Positions 35,507 to 44,505 are shown, counted from the first letter of the stretch. The stretch is 64,000 nucleotides of DNA from Planctomycetota bacterium (GCA_020638855.1 JACKHT010000005.1:133376-197375), one strand, 5' to 3'. Translations and numbers: made by a program. The notes: a model not told the origin generated them from the letters alone.

Positions 35507-37000
35507 CTACTGGGCTTTCCCAGCAGGCCGCACCGCGCGCCCTTTGCGCCCAACGAGCGAATCACCCAGCTCTACGCGTGCCCGCTCCAGTTCGCGCTCC
35601 AAGCGGCGCACGATTTCGGGATGACTGGCTGCCACGTTGGTTGTTTCTCCCGGGTCCGCTTCCAAGTCGTACAGGCTGCGCTCGACTTGCACAAAGGTCT
35701 GTTCGCCCGGATAGCCGCCCTGACCTGGCGTCACCACCTTGCGGAAGGGGTGCGGCGCGTGCAGCTTCCAGCGCCCTACGCGTACCGCGTGCAGCTCGCT
35801 CGGATAGTAGTAGAAGAACGGGCCCGGAATCGGCAGCTCGCCGCGCCCCGTCCAAAGCGCGCTTTGATCGACACCATCGATGGGTCGGCTGGGCAAGCGA
35901 GCGCCCGTTAGCGCAGCCACCGTGGGCACCAGATCCATGGCCGTCGTCACTTGATCGCTCGTACGACCCGCCACCATTTGACCCGGCGCCCAAACCACAC
36001 AAGGCATGCGCATCCCCCCCTCGAAGCACGTGCCCTTGTCGCCGCGCCACGGCCCGGTGGTGCCCGCGTGATCGCCAAAGCGAGTCCATGGACCGTTGTC
36101 GCTGGTGAACACCACCCAGGTGTTCTGCGCTAGCCCCAGCTCCTCGAGCTTGGCCACCACTTGGCCGACCGCATCGTCGATCTCGAGGATCATGTCGGCG
36201 TAGAGCCCTTGACCGCTCTTGCCCCGAAAGCGCTCGCTGGCCGCAATCGGCACATGCGGATGGGAAAACGCGTAGTACAAAAAGAACGGGGAAGCCGCCT
36301 GGGCATTACCCTGGGCATGAACGTGGGCATCGAGGAATTCGAGCGCCCGCTTGGTGTACAGCGGAGTCAGCGAATCCTGGTTCGGGTTGAGCTGCGTCAC
36401 CTGACCCCCATCGAACAAGGGCAGATCGGGCCAGTTGGGGTTGCCGATCACGCCCCGCTCGGGATCGCCGTAGTGCCACGGCCACATATCGTTCGAGTAG
36501 GGCAAGCCCGTCCAAGAGTCGAACCCCTGGGCCGTAGGCAGCATCGCGGGGGCATCTCCTAGGTGCCACTTGCCCACCATCGCGGTGGTGTAGCCGCGCT
36601 CCCTCAGAAGCTCTGCCAAGGTTTCCTCGCTAGGCGCGAGCCCCGTCGGACTCTTGGGCCCGAGAACCTCGGGCACCCCCACCCGCACAGGGTAGCAACC
36701 GGTCAGCAACGCCGCGCGACTCGGCGAGCAAGCCGGCGCCGCCACGTAGAAACTCGTGAGCCGCAACCCCTCCCGCGCCAGCCGATCGATGTTGGGGGTT
36801 TGGCATTGGCTGCCTTCGTAGCACCCCACATCGCCCCACCCCATGTCATCGGCGAACAGCACCACGATGTTGGGAGGCGATCCAGCGTTGCGGGTTTCCC
36901 GCACACACTCCGCGTGGGGCGCCGGGTCGGTTCCAGCCGTCTGACAAGCTCCCACCAGCCCACCCAGCGCCAGTCTGAGGGCCCAAGCATGCATCTTCAT
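35507..37000 (-). CDS. Canonical arylsulfatase-family lipoprotein
   Basis: The product is 497 residues with a lipobox LVGAC (Cys19), so it is predicted to be lipid-anchored outside the inner membrane. The sulfatase signature is complete: paired metal-binding Asp in FADDMGWGD (51-52), the formylglycine site CSPSRAALLTG (Cys91 to Arg95), KWHLGD, and the second metal block FTSDNGPWTRFGDH. Cys91 should be converted to formylglycine by a sulfatase-modifying enzyme, which is not encoded in this window. Sulfatases of this family desulfate polysaccharides or aryl sulfates and are numerous in marine Planctomycetota. It contrasts with the Thr-type homologue at 10326-11681. Confidence 0.92.
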   Translation of the reverse strand: MKMHAWALRLALGGLVGACQTAGTDPAPHAECVRETRNAGSPPNIVVLFADDMGWGDVGCYEGSQCQTPNIDRLAREGLRLTSFYVAAPACSPSRAALLTGCYPVRVGVPEVLGPKSPTGLAPSEETLAELLRERGYTTAMVGKWHLGDAPAMLPTAQGFDSWTGLPYSNDMWPWHYGDPERGVIGNPNWPDLPLFDGGQVTQLNPNQDSLTPLYTKRALEFLDAHVHAQGNAQAASPFFLYYAFSHPHVPIAASERFRGKSGQGLYADMILEIDDAVGQVVAKLEELGLAQNTWVVFTSDNGPWTRFGDHAGTTGPWRGDKGTCFEGGMRMPCVVWAPGQMVAGRTSDQVTTAMDLVPTVAALTGARLPSRPIDGVDQSALWTGRGELPIPGPFFYYYPSELHAVRVGRWKLHAPHPFRKVVTPGQGGYPGEQTFVQVERSLYDLEADPGETTNVAASHPEIVRRLERELERARVELGDSLVGRKGRAVRPAGKAQ

Positions 37001-37056
37001 GGTCCCAGCATAGCCAGCGGCGCGGATCCCAAGGAACTCGGGCCTTCCAACGGTTC

Positions 37057-37104
37057 ACCAAACCGTGGACCAAACTGTGAACCAAACCGCGCACCACCCG
37101 GCCC
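37057..37104. repeat. 12-bp imperfect tandem repeats
   Basis: ACCAAACCGTGG, ACCAAACTGTGA, ACCAAACCGCGC and a diverged ACCACCCGGCCC follow in register, and a separate CCAAGCCGGC pair follows shortly after. They lie in the 219-base gap between the sulfatase start and the hydrolase stop, where no gene is visible. Confidence 0.6.
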
Positions 37105-37219
37105 CCCAAGCCGGCGCACCAAGCCGGCTCGGCCGCCTAGGACCCCGCGCCATCGTGCGGGCCCGAACCCATGGGGCGCGGGCTCGCTTGCAGAAGCTAC
37201 GGTCCGATCAGGGATCGAT

Positions 37220-38650
37220 CTACTGGGGTGTGCCCGCATGCATGCGGAGCCATCCAGTGATCGCATCCAGGGCTACCGGGGCGAAGGTCTCCTCGATCGT
37301 GCCGTACTCCGTCGGCGAGCCCGTTCCGCAGGTTTGGAAGAGATGATTGAGATTCGGGAGAACCGTGAGCGTGAAGTCCGAGTTGCCTGCGGCGAAGAGC
37401 GCCGCCTGAATGGCGGGAAAGTTGGCCGCCGGGGGAACTTGAAGGTCTTTGGACCCTCCGAGCGCGAGCACCGGGCAATGGACCTTACCCAAGGCCTCTT
37501 TGGGGTCCAAGCCCAGAAAGCGGTGCAGCCAGGGCGAGTACAAGCCAGCCAATTGCTCTTCCACGAGTGGCTTTGCCAGGGCTTCGCGGGCTTCCGGCTT
37601 CAACTGCGCGTTGGTCGGATCGGCCGCGATCTCCTCCAGCAAGAGGCGCAAGACCACTTCGCGAACTTCCGATTGGGGGGCACCCTTGGCAACCATTTGC
37701 AAGGCCTGGGCGCTGGACTGGGCTTGACCTTCGGCCTCTTCCAGCGGTGCACCGTCGGCCACGCTGATCAGCTTGCTCTGCAACGGAATCAATTCGGCCC
37801 CCGGGATCCCGGTGCCGGCGAGCATCACGATGAAAGCGACGTCCGGCGATTGGGCAGCGCACATCGGTGCGATGATGCCCCCTTCGCTGTGACCGAGGAT
37901 CCCGATGCGCTGTCCATCGATCTTGGGGTCCGTGCGCAGGTACGCTACGGCCGCCAGCGCGTCGCTCGCAAAGTCATCGGTCGTGGCAGTGGAGAAATCC
38001 CCTTTCGATTGGCCTACGCCGCGATCGTCGTAGCGCAACACAGCGAATCCTGCGCGGGTCAAATGATCGGCCAGCACCAGGAACGGGTGATGTCCCATCA
38101 AAGATTCATTGCGATCCTGGGGACCCGAGCCCGTGACCAGGATCACGCAAGCGAAGGGCCCATCGCCCACAGGGCTGGTGAGGGTTCCTGCCAGGGTAAT
38201 GCCCGCCTGGGCGTTGTTGAATTGGACTTCTGCACTCGCATAAGGAAAAGGTGCATGGGGTTCTTGGGGTCGCTTCAGGACGGGCACCGCGTCGCCGCCG
38301 GGCAAGCGTTTCATGGTCGTGTTGTATTCCGCACCCTGCTTAAGGACTCCCTGGGCCGTTTGACCATCTTCGGCGACTTGGAGTTCCCAGACGGCACCTG
38401 CCTGTGCAATGGCAAAGTGGATCGCTTGATCGGTCACTTGCACATCGTCCAGGGGAACTTCCTTGGCCCCTTGCAGCGGAATGGAAATGGTCCCCGAGGC
38501 GGATTGGAGAGCAACGGAAAACTCTAGGCGCACTTTGTCGGGGAGCTCGACCACGCCGGACCAATAGCTGGTGGTATCGCCAAGGTGCTGCGCGAAACAA
38601 AACGCTGCGACGAGCATTCCCGTAGCAAGCGTGAGGAAATTGCGAATCAT
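37220..38650 (-). CDS. Exported alpha/beta hydrolase
   Basis: From ATG 38650, with AAGGA eight bases upstream, the product is 476 residues. Residues 1-21 are a Sec signal peptide ending near FCFAQ. An N-terminal domain of about 120 residues precedes the hydrolase fold, which shows the oxyanion-side sequence LVTGSGPQDRNES, the YDDRGVGQSKGDF block, the nucleophile elbow GHSEGG (about 251-256) and the late histidine in NLNHLFQ. This order, including the N-terminal lipocalin-like extension, resembles the bacterial family of secreted X-prolyl-dipeptidyl-like/serine aminopeptidase hydrolases (Hydrolase_4). Substrate unknown; peptide or ester hydrolysis is likely. Confidence 0.85.
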   Translation of the reverse strand: MIRNFLTLATGMLVAAFCFAQHLGDTTSYWSGVVELPDKVRLEFSVALQSASGTISIPLQGAKEVPLDDVQVTDQAIHFAIAQAGAVWELQVAEDGQTAQGVLKQGAEYNTTMKRLPGGDAVPVLKRPQEPHAPFPYASAEVQFNNAQAGITLAGTLTSPVGDGPFACVILVTGSGPQDRNESLMGHHPFLVLADHLTRAGFAVLRYDDRGVGQSKGDFSTATTDDFASDALAAVAYLRTDPKIDGQRIGILGHSEGGIIAPMCAAQSPDVAFIVMLAGTGIPGAELIPLQSKLISVADGAPLEEAEGQAQSSAQALQMVAKGAPQSEVREVVLRLLLEEIAADPTNAQLKPEAREALAKPLVEEQLAGLYSPWLHRFLGLDPKEALGKVHCPVLALGGSKDLQVPPAANFPAIQAALFAAGNSDFTLTVLPNLNHLFQTCGTGSPTEYGTIEETFAPVALDAITGWLRMHAGTPQ

Positions 38651-38732
38651 AGGGTGATCCTTGCGGGGGTAGAATTGGGTTTCGGAGTCTACGATCCGCG
38701 GAGTGCCCGGTTTTGGGGATTCCCTAGGAAAG

Positions 38733-38903
38733 CTAACCGGCGCCCCTTGGGTGAGGTACTTGGTCGGAATCACGTGAGCGCGGCTCGGATGGAAACTCCA
38801 GAACCACTTTCCCACCATCGACGGTGATGCGCGCGGAACCGCCAGCCAGGCTCCCCAGCAGCAGCAGCAGCAGCGCGCCGGATCGTCCTAGCCTACGGAA
38901 CAT
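38733..38903 (-). CDS. Possible small secreted peptide
   Basis: A 56-codon frame on the minus strand starts with a basic residue run, a poly-leucine core encoded by a CAG (sense CTG) triplet run, and a plausible cleavage site (GGSA), and continues with ITVDGGKVVLEFP and a polar tail. It would fit a short exported protein in the 456-base space between the hydrolase and L,D-transpeptidase genes. No homologue comes to mind and the leucine run could be a chance triplet repeat, so the call is tentative. Confidence 0.3.
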   Translation of the reverse strand: MFRRLGRSGALLLLLLGSLAGGSARITVDGGKVVLEFPSEPRSRDSDQVPHPRGAG

Positions 38904-39022
38904 GCAACCCCTGGCCCGACCCGAACCAGCCCCAACCAACCGAACGTTCGCCAGCGGCTTGGAAACGAGCCGCCCCGGGCGCCGAATCCGACGCCAGAAA
39001 CTCGCGCCTGCCCATCCACGTT

Positions 39023-39082
39023 GCAGGGTCCTTCGCTGCAGGGTCCCTCGCCGCAGGGTCCCTCGCCGCACGGTCCTCGTCG
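39023..39082. repeat. 15-bp tandem repeat, about four copies
   Basis: GCAGGGTCCTTCGCT, two identical GCAGGGTCCCTCGCC copies, and a diverged GCACGGTCCTCGTCG run in register, ending 24 bases before the L,D-transpeptidase stop codon. On the minus strand one frame would read as repeats of ARDPA, but no convincing gene contains it. The surrounding 38904-39106 holds nothing else I recognise. Confidence 0.75.
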
Positions 39083-39106
39083 AATTCGTGGTGATGCCGC
39101 ACCCGA

Positions 39107-39826
39107 CTATTCCCAGACTCGCGGCTCCCGTCTGGTCCAGGTTCCATCGATCGAGACCATGGTCGTACCGACCAGACTGTTGTTGTGGATCAACTTGGCC
39201 ACGTCATAGGGAAGTCGCACACAGCCATGGGAGTCCGCCCAGGTCGGGATGAAGCTGTGCGAGTGCAAGCCGACGTATCGCGGTGCATATTGGATCCAGG
39301 TGACGTAGTGGCACCATCGCACGCCCTCCAACCGATCCGCAAAACCGGCGACGGGGAAGAGCCCCTTTGGTGTGCACCAAGAATCCACGGTGTTGCTCGC
39401 GTCAAAGTCGTTGCAATCGCAGTCCGGCTTGCCACGGCCCGGATTCGAAGACCAAGGTCCACGGGGCCCGAGTTCCGCCTGAGGCCCAGTCCATTGGATC
39501 CAGATTTCATGGTTGGGATCCGTCAGGTCTACGTAGACACGATCAATGTACGTGTCGGGGAAGTTGGGGTTTCGCATTGCCAAGTCAAAGCCCCTTCCCA
39601 CCCTGGCAGCATCCCCGATCGCGTAGCCTTCGGCGAGCACCAAGGGCTTCACATGGGGTTCGGTCCACGGACCCGGCTTGGCCTCATGGACCATCTGCTG
39701 GGAATCATCTGCATCCATCCATTCCTGCCAAGAGTACTTGGTGGAGGAACAACCTGTCGCCATCAACGACAGGTACAAACAAAGAACCAACTTGCTGTTG
39801 AGATAGAAATGGGAGCGCATCATCAT
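39107..39826 (-). CDS. L,D-transpeptidase (YkuD domain) lipoprotein
   Basis: The product is 239 residues; ATGs at 39826, 39823 and 39820 are all possible and a GGAAAGG sequence lies close by. A signal with lipobox ATGC places it on the outer face. The YkuD active site is SHGCVRLPYDVAKLI (about residues 200-214) with the catalytic Cys preceded by the conserved His-Gly. YkuD enzymes make 3-3 crosslinks between diaminopimelate residues of peptidoglycan or attach proteins to it. An unusual acidic cysteine-rich stretch, DCDCNDFD, precedes the catalytic half. The base composition looks less GC-rich than the neighbours, hinting at later acquisition. It fits the meso-DAP-type MurE of this genome. Confidence 0.88.
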   Translation of the reverse strand: MMMRSHFYLNSKLVLCLYLSLMATGCSSTKYSWQEWMDADDSQQMVHEAKPGPWTEPHVKPLVLAEGYAIGDAARVGRGFDLAMRNPNFPDTYIDRVYVDLTDPNHEIWIQWTGPQAELGPRGPWSSNPGRGKPDCDCNDFDASNTVDSWCTPKGLFPVAGFADRLEGVRWCHYVTWIQYAPRYVGLHSHSFIPTWADSHGCVRLPYDVAKLIHNNSLVGTTMVSIDGTWTRREPRVWE

Positions 39827-40359
39827 CCTTTCCTGGCCAAATCTAGTGGGTTTCTTCCGCGAATCTGAGAATACAAATCCACGCGTTCAAACCCCAGGCA
39901 AGAGCCAATTGTGAGCCCAGAACCCAGAATTGGTCCGCAATCTAGTGCCAAACAGCGCCCCATGATCGATTCCAACGTGCACGGCATGGTCCGTCCCAAC
40001 TTCGCCAGCCACGATTCGATTGTGCTCGAACTCCATCTCCGCACCAGTTTCGAATGGATGCGAGAAGCCCTTTCGTGGCTTGGGGAAATCGAGAGTAAGC
40101 CCAAGATGCGACGCCACACAGGAACCAAGCCCTGCGAGCAAAAAGCGCACGGAACCTGCTCTCGTCGCACGCAACCCAGCGCTCTAGTCGACCGAGCGAC
40201 TCGCCGGCGAATTCGAGTCGGTACTCCGGACTGCCCGAAGTGCTCACACTTGGATCCATAGCCGCAGAAAACGGCTCACTCTTAAGGCTGAACTCTTAAG
40301 GCTGAACTCTCGGCCCCTTCCGCGTCCTCATGCATCCAGGTTCGCCAACCCAGCCTCCC
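39827..40359. other. 533-base stretch without a convincing gene
   Basis: Frames of 95-116 codons exist on both strands, but none has a domain I recognise, a ribosome-binding site, or codon use like the neighbours. The composition is less GC-rich than the rest of the window. It may hold decayed coding sequence. The only clear structure is the repeat at 40278-40305. Confidence 0.5.
40278..40305. repeat. 14-bp direct repeat, two copies
   Basis: ACTCTTAAGGCTGA occurs twice in tandem and is followed by ACTCTC, the beginning of a third copy. It lies about 55 bases past the M3 peptidase stop codon. Confidence 0.75.
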
Positions 40360-42465
40360 TTAGCGCGCCGCATCCGGCGCCAGGAATCCGCGCTTGCGCA
40401 TCAAGGCCCGGGTGTCCACGTCGCGGCCACGGAACTCGCGGAAGCCGGCGTCGGGGTCGACGGTATTGCCCACCGAGAGCACGGCGTCGTGCAGTCGTTG
40501 GGCCACCATGGGGTCGAAGTAGCTGCCCGCCTCTTCGAATGCCTCGGCGGCATCGGCGACCAGCGTGTCGGCCCACAGGTAGCTGTAGTAGCCGGCGGAG
40601 TAGCCATCGCCGGAAAACACATGGGCGAAATGCGGCGTCCGATGGCGCATCACGATTTCCCCCGGCATCCCGATCGCAGCCAGGGTCTCGTGCTCGAAGC
40701 TGCGCGGATCGATCTGGCTGGGGTCGGTGGTGTGCATCTTCATGTCCACGATTGCGCAGGCCAGGTACTCGACCGTGTCGAAGCCTTGGCGGAAGGTGGA
40801 AGCCCTTTCGATCTTGTCGACCAGCGCTTTGGGGATCGGCTCCCCGGTTTGGTAGTGCACCAGGAATCGCTCCATGATCTCGGGCGTGGTGAGCCAGTGC
40901 TCGTTGAGCTGCGAGGGAAACTCGACGTAGTCACGCGAGACCGAAGTACCCGATAGCTTGGGGAACGTCACGCTCGAATTGAGTCCATGCAACGCATGAC
41001 CAAACTCGTGGAACAGCGTGGTCGCATCGTCCCAGGAGATCAACACGGGTTCGCCAGGGGCCCCCTTCACGAAGTTCGAGTTGTTCGATACCAGCGTGGT
41101 GGTCTCGTCCCCCTCCAACCGATGCTGCTCGCGGAAGGCATTCATCCAGGCTCCCGAGTGCTTGCCATCGCGCGCGTAGGGGTCGAAGTACCAGAGCCCC
41201 TTGTGCTGGCCCTTGGCGTCCAGCACCTCCCAAACCCGCACGTCGGGGTGGTAGACCGGCACATCGTGGACCTCGCGGTAGGCGAGCCCAAAGAGCTGTT
41301 CGGAAGCCCACATCATCGCCTCGCGCAGCTTCTCGAGCTGCAGGTAGGGCTTGACCGCGTTCATGTCGAGGTCGTACTTGGCGGCGCGCACCTTTTCCGC
41401 GTAGTAGCGATAGTCCCAGGGCTCGATCGTGATTTGGGCCCCTTCGCGGTCGGCTACCGCTTGCATTTCGGCCACCTCCTCGCGCGCCCGGGCAACGGCC
41501 GGGGTCCACACCGCCATCAAGAGGTCCATGGCGCGCTCGGGTGTCTTGGCCATCGTATCCTCGAGCATCCAAGCGGCGTGATTGGGATAGCCCAGGCACT
41601 GGGCCCGTTCCTGTCGCAGCCGCAGGATTTCGGCGATCAGGTCGTGGTTGTCGCGCGCATCCCCGTTGCCCCCGCGCTGGTAGTAGGTGCTCCAAACCTT
41701 CTCGCGCAGGTCGCGCCGGGGCGAGTAGGTCAGGAACGGATCCATCGACGAACGCGAGTTGGCGATGGCGTAGCGCCCCGGCTGTCCCTTGGCCTCGGCG
41801 GTCTGCGCACAACTCGCCCGGAGCCAGTCGGGCACGCCCTCCATGTCGGCCCCGTCCAAGAACAACACGTAGCCCTCCTCATCGGCCAAAACGTTTTGGC
41901 CAAAGGCCGTGTAGAGCGAAGCGAGCCGACCGTTGATGGTGGCCAAGCGTGCCTTCTCGGGCTCTGCCAGCTGGGCTCCGGAATGGACGAAGTCGGTGTG
42001 GTAGGTGTGCACCAAACGCCGCTGCTCCGCGTCCAAGCCCGCCTGGTTCGCATGCACCGCCGCGATGCGAGCAAACAGCGCGGAGTTGGCGATCACCTGC
42101 GACGAGAACTCCGAAAACCGCGGCGCCGCCGCTTGCTCCACCTTCGAAAACTCCTCCGAATTGCGATTGCCGCTCCACACTCCGAAGTACGTCCGGAATC
42201 GGTTGAGCGCCCGCCCCGACCGTTCCAGCGCCACCAAGGTGTTCTCAAACGTCGGCGCCTCAGGGTTGTTCGCGATGGCCTCGATCTCGGCCAGGGTGGC
42301 GGGCAGCACTTCGTCCAGCGCCGGTAGAAACTCCCCCACCTGCACCCGATCGAACGCTGGAACCCCGCCGTAGGGACCCTTCCAAGGAGCGAGCAGAGCG
42401 CTCTGGAATGCAACGGGTTCGGCACGGTTGGGACCCTCGGGACGGTTGTGGGCATGGGATTGCAT
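40360..42465 (-). CDS. dcp: M3-family oligopeptidase (peptidyl-dipeptidase Dcp type)
   Basis: From ATG 42465, preceded by a GGGGA site, the product is 701 residues, close to the 680 usual for Dcp and oligopeptidase A. The zinc site is TLFHEFGHALHG (HExxH, about residues 481-492) with the third Glu ligand expected in the following EFPSQLNEHW. The N-terminal ANNPEAPTFENTLVALERSG and C-terminal YYSYLWADTLVADAAEAF blocks favour Dcp over OpdA. The enzyme removes dipeptides or trims small peptides in the cytoplasm; no signal peptide is present. It appears to be transcribed alone. Confidence 0.93.
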   Translation of the reverse strand: MQSHAHNRPEGPNRAEPVAFQSALLAPWKGPYGGVPAFDRVQVGEFLPALDEVLPATLAEIEAIANNPEAPTFENTLVALERSGRALNRFRTYFGVWSGNRNSEEFSKVEQAAAPRFSEFSSQVIANSALFARIAAVHANQAGLDAEQRRLVHTYHTDFVHSGAQLAEPEKARLATINGRLASLYTAFGQNVLADEEGYVLFLDGADMEGVPDWLRASCAQTAEAKGQPGRYAIANSRSSMDPFLTYSPRRDLREKVWSTYYQRGGNGDARDNHDLIAEILRLRQERAQCLGYPNHAAWMLEDTMAKTPERAMDLLMAVWTPAVARAREEVAEMQAVADREGAQITIEPWDYRYYAEKVRAAKYDLDMNAVKPYLQLEKLREAMMWASEQLFGLAYREVHDVPVYHPDVRVWEVLDAKGQHKGLWYFDPYARDGKHSGAWMNAFREQHRLEGDETTTLVSNNSNFVKGAPGEPVLISWDDATTLFHEFGHALHGLNSSVTFPKLSGTSVSRDYVEFPSQLNEHWLTTPEIMERFLVHYQTGEPIPKALVDKIERASTFRQGFDTVEYLACAIVDMKMHTTDPSQIDPRSFEHETLAAIGMPGEIVMRHRTPHFAHVFSGDGYSAGYYSYLWADTLVADAAEAFEEAGSYFDPMVAQRLHDAVLSVGNTVDPDAGFREFRGRDVDTRALMRKRGFLAPDAAR

Positions 42466-42542
42466 GTCCCCATCGTAGCCGCCCCAGGCGGGCCCCGCCA
42501 ACCCGATGCTAGGGCCGAGCCCAAGGCGCCGCCGCGCCTCTT

Positions 42543-42905
42543 TTAGCCGTGGTACACGCGCGAGGCGACGATCCGGTCGTCTCGAATCTCGAGTACCTCG
42601 CCCACGCGTAGTTCGGGCTCACCCTCCACGTGGCGCAGATACTCCATGAACACGCGTTCGTCGTCCGCGGTGAGCTTCAACACCTCGTAGCGCAAACTCG
42701 CGAGCCGCGCAAAGGCATCTCCCCACCAAGCCCCCAGCGCCGCCTTGCCGCGCACCGACCCGAGCGATTCCGGCTGCCGCGCGAGCAGCTTGGGGCTGAA
42801 GTGCTCAGCGTCTTCGGCGTACAGGGCCAAGAGCCCCGCCAGGTTGTGGGCGTTGAAGGCCGCGAACCATTGGTGCGCGATGGCAAGGTTTTGCGCTTCG
42901 GACAT
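42543..42905 (-). CDS. NTF2-like (SnoaL-type) protein
   Basis: The product is 120 residues from ATG 42905. The pattern AIAHQWFAAFNAHNLAGLLALYAEDAEHFSP, then GKAALGAWWGDAFARL, and a C-terminal strand VGEVLEIRDDRIVASRVYHG is the cone-shaped NTF2/SnoaL fold, which binds small hydrophobic ligands and includes isomerases and cyclases as well as non-enzymatic members. No function can be assigned. It is divergent from the redox cassette across 159 bases. Confidence 0.78.
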   Translation of the reverse strand: MSEAQNLAIAHQWFAAFNAHNLAGLLALYAEDAEHFSPKLLARQPESLGSVRGKAALGAWWGDAFARLASLRYEVLKLTADDERVFMEYLRHVEGEPELRVGEVLEIRDDRIVASRVYHG

Positions 42906-43064
42906 GGCCGCCAGGGTAGCGGGAAGCCGCGGGGAATGGCTCCACCCCATTGGGCCAAGTGCGAGATCGGGAACGGAGGCAAACCCGGACGGCGTCGACA
43001 GAGAGGCTTGGTCCCAGCGGGCCGGCCCGGCCGTATCATCGGGCTCCGGAATCCGCTTCATGTC

Positions 43065-43274
43065 ATGTCCTCCTGGATCCTCAACCTGCTAGGCGCCTAC
43101 TGGATCGTGGGACTTGCCTTCGCCCTCTACTTCGCCGGGTGGGGCGCGGCCAAACTCGACCCCGGAGCCCGGGGCGCGCCCTGGTCGTTTCGGCTGCTCC
43201 TGATTCCAGCGGCTAGCGCACTCTGGCCTGCCCTGATGGTGCGACTCTTGCGCGCGGAGGCCCCCGCACCATGA
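43065..43274 (+). CDS. Small two-helix membrane protein, first gene of a redox cassette
   Basis: A 69-residue product with two hydrophobic segments (about 6-28 and 45-62) separated by a polar loop containing AKLDPGARGAPWSF. There is no recognised domain. Its stop codon overlaps the start of the next gene as ATGA, which indicates translational coupling, so it is judged real despite its size. A subunit or assembly role for the downstream heme/Rieske protein is inferred from context. Confidence 0.65.
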   Translation: MSSWILNLLGAYWIVGLAFALYFAGWGAAKLDPGARGAPWSFRLLLIPAASALWPALMVRLLRAEAPAP

Positions 43275-43447
43275 AAGCCGCCCACCGCAAGGTCCATCGC
43301 ATCGCTTGGTGGCTGCTCACCCCTTTGCTCGTGGCCGGCTTGGCCGCGGCCATCCTGGGGCGCCAACCGTTCGCCCAACAGGACCCGCCCGCGATCGATC
43401 GCACACCCACCAGCAAGCCGCCCGCCCAGGAGGTGCCGGCGCGATGA
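43271..43447 (+). CDS. Small single-helix membrane protein, second gene of a redox cassette
   Basis: A 58-residue product with a basic, histidine-containing N-terminus (KAAHRKVHR), one transmembrane helix (WWLLTPLLVAGLAAAILG, about 13-30) and a proline-rich polar tail. It overlaps the gene before it (ATGA) and the gene after it (ATGA), so all three should be coupled in translation. No family recognised; it looks like a small accessory subunit. Confidence 0.65.
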   Translation: MKAAHRKVHRIAWWLLTPLLVAGLAAAILGRQPFAQQDPPAIDRTPTSKPPAQEVPAR

Positions 43448-44505
43448 GCCACGGGTACGTCGCCGTCCAATGGAACCGGCACAAGCGCATGTACGACGCG
43501 TGGCTTGTGACGGGAATCGTCTTGTACAACGTGCTGTTCGTGGGGGTCACGCTGCTCACCCATCGCCCGCCCGAGGACGTGGCACCGTTGGCGGTGATTG
43601 CGATGCGCTCCACGTCGACCTGCGCGTTCTTGATGTTGCACGCGATCCTGTCGATCGGACCCCTCGCGCGACTGAGCCCCCATTTTGCGCCGCTTTTGTA
43701 CAACCGGCGTCACTTCGGAGTCGCCACGTTTTGCGTGGGCCTTGCGCACGGACTTCTGGCCACGTTGTTTTACCACGGCATGGGCAACGGCAATGCGCTG
43801 CTCGGAATCTTCACCGACAACCTACGCTATGACTCGCTCGCGCAGTTTCCGTTTCAGGTCCTGGGTTTGCTGGCGCTCGGGATCCTGTTCCTGATGGCGG
43901 CCACGAGTCATGACTTCTGGCTCAAGAACCTGGGGCCCGGGGTTTGGAAGGCACTGCACATGTTCGTGTACCTAGCCTACGGCCTGCTCGTGATGCACGT
44001 GGCGCTCGGCGCGCTGCAAAGCGAAACGAATCCGGCCTATGTGGTGGCCATGGGTTTCGGCCTCGTCTGGGTGTGCGGCCTGCACCTGCTTGCAGGCTGG
44101 CGCGAACACCAAGCCGACGGGAAACCAACCCAAAACGGGCCGTGGATCGAAGTGGGCGATTTCGAGCAAATCCAAGACGGCTGCGCTCGCGTCGTAACAC
44201 CTCCCCTTGGAGAACGCATCGCCGTGGTTCGTCAAGGCCAGCATGTGTCTGCCCTCTCGAATGTTTGCGCCCATCAGGGGGGCCCGCTGGGCGAAGGTCG
44301 CGTGATCGACGGCTGCTTGACCTGTCCCTGGCACGGCTACCAATACCTGGCCGATCGGGGCCAATCTCCGCCACCCTTCACCGAAAAGGTCGCCACCTAC
44401 CGCACCAAGATCGAAGGACAGCGCGTCTTCGTCGATCCGACCCCCTTGCCACCGGGCACGCCGGTGGAACCGGCTAGCGTGAGCCGATCGCATGCCCGAG
44501 CCTAA
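43444..44505 (+). CDS. Fusion of ferric-reductase-like heme membrane domain and Rieske [2Fe-2S] domain
   Basis: The product is 353 residues. The first 215 residues contain about six transmembrane segments with histidines in helices (LMLHAIL, GLAHGLLA, KALHMFVY, LVMHVALG) as in ferric-reductase/NOX/MsrQ-type cytochromes, which bind two b hemes across the membrane. The C-terminal 100 residues are a Rieske domain with the cluster motif VCAHQGGPLGEG...GCLTCPWHGY, i.e. C-x-H-x16-C-x2-H. Such a fusion could pass electrons between a soluble donor or acceptor and quinone or an external acceptor. Start ATG 43444 overlaps the previous stop. The donor and acceptor are unknown. Confidence 0.85.
   Translation: MSHGYVAVQWNRHKRMYDAWLVTGIVLYNVLFVGVTLLTHRPPEDVAPLAVIAMRSTSTCAFLMLHAILSIGPLARLSPHFAPLLYNRRHFGVATFCVGLAHGLLATLFYHGMGNGNALLGIFTDNLRYDSLAQFPFQVLGLLALGILFLMAATSHDFWLKNLGPGVWKALHMFVYLAYGLLVMHVALGALQSETNPAYVVAMGFGLVWVCGLHLLAGWREHQADGKPTQNGPWIEVGDFEQIQDGCARVVTPPLGERIAVVRQGQHVSALSNVCAHQGGPLGEGRVIDGCLTCPWHGYQYLADRGQSPPPFTEKVATYRTKIEGQRVFVDPTPLPPGTPVEPASVSRSHARA

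Noticed and set aside
39887..40261. Overlapping 95-116-codon frames on both strands
   Set aside because: No ribosome-binding site, no recognisable domain and mutually contradictory frames; not enough to call a gene.
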